A stretch of 6,245 nucleotides of DNA from Cyanobacteriota bacterium (GTDB lineage Bacteria > Cyanobacteriota > Cyanobacteriia > Phormidesmidales > Phormidesmidaceae), in NCBI GenBank assembly GCA_027592485.1, contig JAQCKL010000284.1, forward strand, positions 1 through 6,245, read 5' to 3'. Positions within the stretch are counted from its first letter, which is position 1, and each line of letters starts with the position of its first letter. Positions 1 to 4,803 of the stretch are shown here, piece after piece. A model generated the notes under the pieces. The model was not told where the DNA came from, ran no database searches, and was given only the letters and a program-made list of their open reading frames with translations. The translations under genes were made by a program, and so were the position numbers.

Positions 1-1
1 G

Positions 2-1747
2 TCTACGAACGAGGGTGAGGCCCTGCACAGATCGATCAGCAACAAGGGCATCCAGCGAGAGGAGATGCCGGAGGAAGAAGAACTCCAGATGAAACCTGAG
101 GCTATCCAGCGAGAGGAGATGCCTGAGGAAGAAGAGCTACAAATGAAACCCGAGAGCATCCAGCGGGAGGAGATGCCGGAGGAAGAAGAGCTACAAATGA
201 AGCCGACACTGCAACGGGTGGGGCAGGAAGGCGGTGCGGTAGCGGGTGATTTTGAGGCAGCGCTACAGGGGGCAAAGGGAGGCGGGCAAGCCTTAGACCC
301 GAGTTTGCAGGCGCAGATGGGGCAGGCGATGAGGGCGGATTTTAGTGGCGTCAAGGTGCATACCGATGCCCAGTCAGATCAGTTGAATCAGTCGATTCAG
401 GCGAAGGCATTTACCACCGGTCAGGATGTATTTTTCCGCCAGGGAGCTTATGAGCCGGGGAGTCGAGGGGGGCAGGAGCTGATTGCCCATGAACTGACCC
501 ATGTGGTGCAGCAGGATAGAAGGCTGGGGCAGCGCATGAGTCAGGATAGTAACGACTTGATGGGGGCTACAGCAGTCAATACTTCCAGCCAAAATATTTC
601 CCATAACCAGTTAGGTTCTATTACCAATTCTGAGGTGGTTCAAGGATATTTTTTAGGCGCAGCGAATAATTCTGTTAGCCATACAGTTTCTGAAGGCCAA
701 GACAGGCAAGCAGACAATAGTTTTAGGGATCCGTTAGATCCCACTCATACAGCACTTGCAACTTCGGGGTCAGACCCGACAGCAGCAAATAGCTTGAAAA
801 TCAGCGAGGACGGAAAATTAGCCATAGAAAATACTAATGGTGACCGTCAGGCAAAGATCTTTTTTGCCCAGTCTGGAGTCATCGATAGTAGCAACAAAAT
901 TTTATTGAAAAAAGGATCAAAATATATTTTGCAAGTGGCAACTGCATCAGCCATTACGGTTACCGATGCTAAAGGTAAGGTGCATACGCTGGATGCCATC
1001 GAACCAGTCCTGAACCCGGATGCAGGGAAGAAAAGCACAAGTAAAAAAGTTGCACCTTCCTTAGGTGGTCAGAAACATGGAAATGCTGTACAGGTTGAGG
1101 CCACTTGCATTGCGGTTGCTGAGGCAATTATGAATAAAAAATATGGGAATACAGCAACACTAAATGTCAAGATAAAAAAATTAGGGGCTCTTACCACTAC
1201 GGATGCCATTCAATGGGCCGCTATAGTTGCAGATGCAATGACCAAGAATGGTAAAAGAAAAAATGGGGCAATAAATCAAGATGTCATTGCCCAAGCATAT
1301 GGGGTATTTGTTAACCAACATCCTGTGGCTGCGGCGAAAATTGCAAAAAAACTTGGGGTGAATGAATTCGCCAGTCCCAAAGTAGGTGAGTCCTACATTA
1401 GCGAATCTGTAGGAAACCCTGGCGCAACTGGAATTACGAACTGGTTATTAGATGATACTGGTGCTACCGATACTGATTTGCTGGCCAATGATGCCACTGT
1501 GCGAGGAGGCAGAAAACGAACTGGGTGGGGCAACCATGCCGGAGCTGTAGTGGCCACATCAGCAGGTAATAACATAACGATGGAAAATTACGCGAGAAGT
1601 GGTGAGGATTCCACATTGAAAGATAGTGACAATATTTTTTATTTTGCCATGTATGGTCCGGCATCGAAGCCTACCCAAACATGGCATGCAGTATGGAGTG
1701 GAGGTGCAACACCTATAGCCAATGCCGTTACCGGAGTGCTTAAATAG
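2..1747 (+). CDS. DUF4157 (eCIS-associated) protein with C-terminal putative effector domain, 5'-truncated by window edge
   Basis: The reading frame is open to the left edge with no start codon before the ATG at 65, and the repeat already begins at 50, so the true start lies outside the window. Residues below are numbered from that ATG. Residues 1-47 are acidic repeats. Residues 77-151 are a canonical DUF4157 domain, with DFSGVKVHTD, AFTTGQDVFFRQGAY and a zinc-protease-like HELTH (H142, E143, H146). Residues from about 190 to 560 form a separate cargo region. Its end contains Cys348 (VEATCIAVAEAIM), His491 (GWGNHAGAVVA), MENYAR (506-511) and a closing YFAMYGP/QTWHAVW block, a pattern that suggests a papain-like cysteine hydrolase. 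DUF4157 is known to mark cargo and toxin proteins linked to extracellular contractile injection systems. No eCIS structural gene is visible here. The cargo activity is inferred. The stop is TAG at 1745-1747. The cargo-coding part is AT-richer than the N-terminal part. Confidence 0.88.
   Translation, partial: STNEGEALHRSISNKGIQREEMPEEEELQMKPEAIQREEMPEEEELQMKPESIQREEMPEEEELQMKPTLQRVGQEGGAVAGDFEAALQGAKGGGQALDPSLQAQMGQAMRADFSGVKVHTDAQSDQLNQSIQAKAFTTGQDVFFRQGAYEPGSRGGQELIAHELTHVVQQDRRLGQRMSQDSNDLMGATAVNTSSQNISHNQLGSITNSEVVQGYFLGAANNSVSHTVSEGQDRQADNSFRDPLDPTHTALATSGSDPTAANSLKISEDGKLAIENTNGDRQAKIFFAQSGVIDSSNKILLKKGSKYILQVATASAITVTDAKGKVHTLDAIEPVLNPDAGKKSTSKKVAPSLGGQKHGNAVQVEATCIAVAEAIMNKKYGNTATLNVKIKKLGALTTTDAIQWAAIVADAMTKNGKRKNGAINQDVIAQAYGVFVNQHPVAAAKIAKKLGVNEFASPKVGESYISESVGNPGATGITNWLLDDTGATDTDLLANDATVRGGRKRTGWGNHAGAVVATSAGNNITMENYARSGEDSTLKDSDNIFYFAMYGPASKPTQTWHAVWSGGATPIANAVTGVLK
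50..205 (+). repeat. 54-bp in-frame tandem repeat, about 2.9 copies
   Basis: Units begin at 50, 104 and 158. Each encodes IQREEMPEEEELQMKP followed by a two-residue linker (EA, then ES); the third unit ends at the proline and is followed by TLQR. Copies differ mostly at synonymous positions, for example CTCCAG against CTACAA for Leu-Gln. The array encodes an acidic linker just ahead of the DUF4157 domain. Related ELQMKP repeats are common in front of DUF4157 domains. More copies may lie to the left of the window. Confidence 0.95.
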
Positions 1748-1782
1748 TGCGATCTCCCGTTACTGTAGTGCGATGTTCAAAG

Positions 1783-1813
1783 ACCGGCCCTCGGGGCCAT
1801 CGCGCCTCCCGGT
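1783..1813 (+). other. Hairpin-forming sequence 3' of the DUF4157 gene
   Basis: A compact inverted repeat, GGCCC-TCG-GGGCC (1786-1798), sits 38 bases after the stop codon. It is nested loosely in ACCGG (1783-1787) and CCGGT (1809-1813), which cannot both be fully paired at once. No T tract follows, so it is not a clear intrinsic terminator. It could be a transcript-end hairpin or chance in GC-rich DNA. Confidence 0.3.
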
Positions 1814-1901
1814 AGATGGGGTTGACGAGTGAAACCCAACACCACAACCTTGATCAACTTCGCCATTGTTAGGTTTTGCTGTCGCATCCCCAACTCAGCA
1901 G

Positions 1902-2141
1902 CTACACGCCGGGATTAAAAGCGTGATTAACCGTCAATTGCAACTCTGGAAAATTCGAGGACAGAATACGGTCATTGCCCCGGAATGGCTGCATTTCATA
2001 TTCCCCATCCAGCAAAGTACAAACCGTAAATATTTCGGTAATCACCCCTCGTCTTAATTCGTAGCGACGCTCTGAATTCTCGGGATACCAACCGATGAAC
2101 TCATTGAATGAGAGCGGTGATTTATCACTGACTGCAATCAT
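1902..2141 (-). pseudogene. Uma2 family (DUF820) endonuclease remnant with internal deletion
   Basis: The frame encodes only 79 residues, while Uma2/DUF820 proteins are usually about 180-200. The first 37 residues match the family N-terminus (SPLSFNEFIGWYPENSERRYE, then LRRGVITEI). The rest matches the family C-terminus (FTVCTLLDGEYE, FRGNDRILSSNFPELQLT). The central core, which carries the PD-(D/E)XK-like catalytic residues, is absent. The joint falls near 2028-2036 and keeps the frame. The start is placed at ATG 2141 because AGGAGAGG lies 8 bases upstream and because the family begins at this point; the frame stays open to 2240 but the extra residues look non-coding. A short translated product is possible but it could not be a nuclease. 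Uma2 genes are highly multiplied in cyanobacteria, and decayed copies are expected. Confidence 0.75.
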
Positions 2142-2300
2142 GGCGATCGCCTCTCCTGTGGTGTCAATCGCGACCATAGCCCCAGGGTATGAGATCGATC
2201 GCCCCTCGCCGTAGGTTCTGTTTTGAGCCATTCGCTTCAAGCCTATTCCCCCTGGTGCTAGGTTTCCATAGCAGTTTTCTCCTAACCGGACTGGCGATTG

Positions 2301-2840
2301 CTACAGCGTATAAAACGCGAGGTGGGTATGGCCATAGGCTTTCTGGCGAAACAGCATTAGCCCAGGCAGATCAGTGGCCTGCCATTGGTCAGGGCTGTGC
2401 TCCACAATCAATGTGCCATTAGGGTGCAAGAGCTGATATCGGGCGATCGCCCCCAGCACTGGCCCGTATAACCCACTGCCATAGGGCGGATCAAAATAGA
2501 TGTAGTCAAATTGTTGTCCGACTAACCCAGCTAACTTGGTGCGGACATCCCCACGAATTACCTGATGCCTCTGGTCACCCTGGGCCACCATTTGCCAGTT
2601 ATGGCGGATGACCTGGCAGGCCTGACCCGATTGCTCAATGCCGACAACAGCGCCAGCTCCGCGACACAGGGCCTCTGCCCCCATAGAGCCATTGCCTGCA
2701 CAGAGATCCAACCAGCGCGTGCCAGCGATCGCCCCCTGACAAATATTGAAAATCGCCTCCCGGACCCGACCAGTTGTGGGCCGGGTCTTGTCCCCCGGCA
2801 GGGTTTTAAGAAGGCGGTTGCCGTAGATCCGTAAGGCCAC
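2301..2840 (-). CDS. rsmD: 16S rRNA (guanine(966)-N(2))-methyltransferase RsmD
   Basis: The 179-residue product has normal length for RsmD, the SAM-dependent enzyme that makes m2G966 in 16S rRNA during 30S assembly. Visible family motifs are the N-terminal RPTTGRVREAIFNI (20-33), the SAM-binding loop DLCAGNGSMGAEAL (45-58), the acidic end of the second strand (GIEQ, 67-70), GDVR (97-100), and the catalytic DPPY (117-120). The start is a GTG at 2840. An in-frame TAA seven codons upstream, with no ATG between, rules out a longer start, and RIYGNR directly after it fits the family N-terminus. No clear Shine-Dalgarno is seen. hisH lies 90 bases upstream on the same strand, so co-transcription is possible. 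The product should be cytoplasmic. Nothing in the sequence suggests loss of function. Confidence 0.93.
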   Translation of the reverse strand: MALRIYGNRLLKTLPGDKTRPTTGRVREAIFNICQGAIAGTRWLDLCAGNGSMGAEALCRGAGAVVGIEQSGQACQVIRHNWQMVAQGDQRHQVIRGDVRTKLAGLVGQQFDYIYFDPPYGSGLYGPVLGAIARYQLLHPNGTLIVEHSPDQWQATDLPGLMLFRQKAYGHTHLAFYTL

Positions 2841-2864
2841 TAGTACTGCTACGCAGAATTAAAA

Positions 2865-2915
2865 ATGCAAAGGTCTATCATTCCGGTTTTGAGCCGTTGT
2901 TAACGGTGCTTGCAT
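2865..2915 (-). other. Long-range inverted repeat with T tract between hisH and rsmD
   Basis: On the minus strand ATGCAA (2915-2910) can pair with TTGCAT (2870-2865), which is followed by a run of five T. Inside lies a second small hairpin, CCGTT-AAC-AACGG (2906-2894). The order resembles a weak, branched terminator after hisH. However, the outer loop is long and the rsmD start is only about 20 bases further on, leaving no room for a separate promoter. It may be an attenuating structure in the rsmD leader or chance. Confidence 0.25.
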
Positions 2916-2930
2916 CGACGCCGTCCTGTA

Positions 2931-3575
2931 TTAGTGGGCCATTGCCACCGGTTGCGGCGCGACAGAAGCCACAAAATTACTGAGGATCTGGAGCCCGGTG
3001 GTGGAAGACTTTTCGGGGTGGAACTGGACCGCCATCAAATTGCGCTGCCGAACTGCCGCCGCTACGGTTTGGCTACCGTGGGTAATGGTGGCGGCAATCA
3101 CGGTCGGGTCTACCGGATCAGCATAATAGGAATGGACAAAATAGACCCAATCCCCCGATTGCACCTGGCCCCAGAGGGGAGCATCGGGTTGGGTGAGTTG
3201 CAGTTGGTTCCAGCCCATGTGGGGCACGGTGATGCCAGGTTCAGGGTGGAATCGACGAATATGCCCTGGAATCACCCCCAGACCCGCTTCTTGACCTTCA
3301 TCACTGGCCTCAAACAGCACCTGCAACCCCAAGCAAATTCCCAAAAACGGCTTGCCGCTGGCAATCACATCTCGAATGGGCTGGATCAAATCCCGCGATC
3401 GCAAATGTTGAACCGCCGGATCAAACGCGCCAACCCCTGGTAGCACTACCGCATCGGCTTGAAAGAGATCCGCCGCCACATCCGTTACCACCGGATAAGC
3501 CCCCGCTTTCTCTAAGCCTTTACAGGCCGAATGCAGGTTACCCATGTCGTAGTCAATCACAGCGATACGGGTCAT
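2931..3575 (-). CDS. hisH: Imidazole glycerol phosphate synthase glutamine amidotransferase subunit HisH
   Basis: The 214-residue product is a class I glutamine amidotransferase of HisH type. It hydrolyses glutamine and passes ammonia to HisF, which converts PRFAR to imidazole glycerol phosphate and AICAR in histidine biosynthesis. The sequence shows the N-terminal IAVIDYDMGNLHS (4-16), the oxyanion-loop region LPGVGAF (45-51), the nucleophile in GICLGLQ (Cys81), and the rest of the triad in QFHPEKS (His186, Glu188). All catalytic residues are intact and the length is normal. ATG at 3575 is the family start. hisF and other his genes are not in the window, as is usual for cyanobacteria, where his genes are scattered. 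A terminator at 3641-3665 separates it from the upstream rbp gene, so it probably has its own promoter in 3576-3640. A TAGGAT there is a possible -10 without a good -35. Confidence 0.95.
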   Translation of the reverse strand: MTRIAVIDYDMGNLHSACKGLEKAGAYPVVTDVAADLFQADAVVLPGVGAFDPAVQHLRSRDLIQPIRDVIASGKPFLGICLGLQVLFEASDEGQEAGLGVIPGHIRRFHPEPGITVPHMGWNQLQLTQPDAPLWGQVQSGDWVYFVHSYYADPVDPTVIAATITHGSQTVAAAVRQRNLMAVQFHPEKSSTTGLQILSNFVASVAPQPVAMAH

Positions 3576-3640
3576 CGAGCCACCATGGGTAAAGAACTGC
3601 CTCTATCCTACACAGCCTCTCTACCGATAAAAAAGCCCAT

Positions 3641-3665
3641 AAAAAAGGACTAGCAGTGCCAGTCC
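3641..3665 (-). terminator. Intrinsic terminator of the RRM gene
   Basis: On the minus strand GGACTGGC and GCTAGTCC form an 8-bp stem (one G-U pair) around an ACT loop, immediately followed by six T (3646-3641) and a second T run at about 3635-3630. It lies about 50 bases beyond the stop codon of the RRM gene and ahead of hisH, so it should end rbp transcription and insulate hisH. Confidence 0.85.
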
Positions 3666-3714
3666 CTCAATCATCGTCTCAAAATGCTAGACCCCTGGGG
3701 TTTCCGCATCCCAA

Positions 3715-4179
3715 CTAAACCCAGCACAAATTGCAACCTAGGGGGTTGGCGTGTTGGGCGGCTAGCAAATCCTTCAACTTGGCGAGATCTTGGGCCCAGC
3801 GAGGATCGGGTTGAGCCGATTCTGTATCACCGCTGCTAAAGACCTTGCCGGTGTTGCGGCCATTGCTACTTTTACCCTTAGGACGGGGAGCACTGGTAAC
3901 TTCAGCACTGCCCTCTTCCTTACCCTTACTGCGAGGTAATGCTTTTTCAATCTTGATCACTTCGCTTTCAAAGGTATACCCCGTGAACTTCTCCACGATG
4001 GCATCGGCTTTCTCGTCGGTTTTAACCGTCACAAACCCAAAGCCCCGGCACTTGCCAGTTTTACGGTCAGAAATCAGTTTGACCGAAACAATATCTTCAG
4101 CGTGATCCGCAAAGACGGCTTCCAACGCGCTCCGTTCTACATCCTTAGGCAGATTGCCGACATAAATACGTACAGACAT
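3715..4179 (-). CDS. RRM-domain RNA-binding protein, Rbp3-like (no glycine-rich tail)
   Basis: The 154-residue product has one RNA recognition motif at about residues 3-80, with RNP2 IYVGNL (5-10) and RNP1 CRGFGFVTV (44-52). A charged, low-complexity linker (84-122) follows, then a C-terminal helix-like block beginning DPRWAQDLAKLKDLL (125-139). Cyanobacterial Rbp proteins with a glycine-rich tail are cold-induced. This one lacks that tail and has the conserved C-terminal block, as in Rbp3 of Synechocystis, which helps place photosynthesis mRNAs at the thylakoid membrane. That role is transferred by similarity only. The start at ATG 4179 has AGAGG 9 bases upstream (4193-4189). The last eight residues, LGCNLCWV, extend past the usual family end near AANP-like residues and may be a read-on tail. 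The gene is probably monocistronic, given its own terminator and a long upstream gap. Confidence 0.92.
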   Translation of the reverse strand: MSVRIYVGNLPKDVERSALEAVFADHAEDIVSVKLISDRKTGKCRGFGFVTVKTDEKADAIVEKFTGYTFESEVIKIEKALPRSKGKEEGSAEVTSAPRPKGKSSNGRNTGKVFSSGDTESAQPDPRWAQDLAKLKDLLAAQHANPLGCNLCWV

Positions 4180-4576
4180 AACCAGACACCTCTAACTTGA
4201 CAGTCTTAAACAGCAGTTTGATCTGTTGAAAGGCCACAAACACAGTAATGGGCGATTTGAACAGGCTTTATGTGGGCTGGCGATCGCTCAATGCACTGAA
4301 TCTCAACCCCATGCCTGTCAACACCCTCTTATCAACCCATGGCGGCCCTTTCAAGACTGGTAGCATCGGTCATCTGTGACAACCTGCCCCTAACGTCAAG
4401 TCACGGTTCTAGTGAATCAATGACCGGGCTTTACGATCAGGCCACACAGTTACTTGGGGATCTTCAAGGGGAATCAGCACCACGCTTTGTGGGCGCAATT
4501 AAACTCGAAACCAATTACCAAATTACCATGCCAATCCATTTCGTTAGGGGATTGCTTTCCAGGGGATTTAACAGAT
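4180..4576. other. Gene-free stretch upstream of the RRM gene
   Basis: No convincing protein-coding gene is seen on either strand. The part next to 4179 should hold the leader and promoter of the RRM gene. A perfect TTGACA (minus strand, 4321-4316) is present, but no good -10 follows at 16-18 bases, so no promoter is assigned. One HIP1 octamer lies at 4280-4287. AACAG/CTGTT (about 4209-4227) could form a small leader hairpin. Confidence 0.5.
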
Positions 4577-4607
4577 AAAAAACCAGCCGATCTAAAGGCC
4601 GGCTGGT
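4577..4607 (-). terminator. Strong intrinsic terminator of the putative sRNA
   Basis: On the minus strand ACCAGCCG and CGGCTGGT pair perfectly over 8 bp around a loop of about 10 bases, directly followed by a T run (4582-4577). It would end the putative sRNA and could also stop read-through from the M48-like gene. No T tract follows on the plus strand, so it acts in one direction. Confidence 0.88.
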
Positions 4608-4721
4608 CAATCTTGCTGTGTTGAGAGTAGGAGAACCTGATACCTATACCCCAGCTAGGAGCCGTGAGACCCAAATTTTTGAAACCCGTGCCTGCCACGT
4701 TTGAGGTGAATCAGCTTCCTG
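4577..4721 (-). ncRNA. psrR1: Probable high-light regulated sRNA, PsrR1-like
   Basis: A minus-strand unit of about 145 nt runs from a promoter overlapped by an HLR1 element to a strong intrinsic terminator, with no convincing reading frame. PsrR1 is a conserved cyanobacterial sRNA of about 130 nt. It is induced by high light under control of RpaB/HLR1 and represses psaL and other photosynthesis mRNAs by pairing at their ribosome-binding sites. Here a CU-rich segment, UUCUCCUACUCUC (4635-4623), is left outside the evident stems and is complementary to a Shine-Dalgarno core (AGGAG), as such a role needs. Upstream, CUCC/GGGG or CCUA/UAGG pairs near 4640-4660 may form a small hairpin. The 5' end is estimated from the -10 position. 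The alternative is the 3' untranslated region of the M48-like gene, which ends 83 bases upstream. An sRNA is likely; the PsrR1 name is less certain. Confidence 0.6.
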
Positions 4722-4735
4722 TAAAGAAATGTAAC
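4720..4735 (-). promoter_or_regulatory. HLR1 element (RpaB binding site)
   Basis: On the minus strand the sequence GTTACATTTCTTTACA fits the HLR1 pattern, two (G/T)TTACA repeats separated by four bases beginning with (T/A)(T/A). The response regulator RpaB binds this element in high-light-responsive promoters of cyanobacteria. It overlaps the proposed -10 and start site, the placement usually linked with repression that is relieved on a shift to high light. Confidence 0.7.
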
Positions 4736-4756
4736 ACATTTGACTGGGGTCGGCAA
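4728..4756 (-). promoter_or_regulatory. Putative sigma-70-type promoter of the sRNA
   Basis: On the minus strand TTGCCG (4756-4751) and TACATT (4733-4728) are separated by exactly 17 bases. Each hexamer matches four of six consensus positions. The start site would fall near 4721. The spacing and the overlap with HLR1 support it, though the hexamers alone are moderate. Confidence 0.5.
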
Positions 4757-4803
4757 TAGCTCAGGATTAAGGTGCTTGCCCATCACCGCTGCCAGCAACG
4801 TAC

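Noticed and set aside
65..67. ATG at 65 as the start of the DUF4157 gene
   Set aside because: The frame continues to the left edge without a stop, and the first repeat unit begins at 50, before this ATG. No Shine-Dalgarno role is needed: the GAGAGGAG in front is part of the repeat and recurs before the other internal Met codons.
50..205. CRISPR-like array
   Set aside because: The units are contiguous 54-bp coding repeats without spacers, in frame within a protein gene.
2910..3443. 177-residue plus-strand frame opposite hisH
   Set aside because: It is antisense to an intact hisH with all catalytic residues, and shows no family motif.
3715..3741. Frameshift at the end of the RRM gene
   Set aside because: The eight extra residues (LGCNLCWV) could reflect loss of the usual stop, but the conserved C-terminal block is complete, so the gene is not broken.
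4339..4578. 79-residue frame on the plus strand
   Set aside because: No recognisable motif, no clear ribosome binding site and no conserved context; its end runs into the terminator region of the putative sRNA.
4474..4698. 74-residue minus-strand frame through the putative sRNA
   Set aside because: It runs across the terminator hairpin and T tract, has no family resemblance and starts without a good ribosome binding site. The unit is better explained as non-coding RNA.
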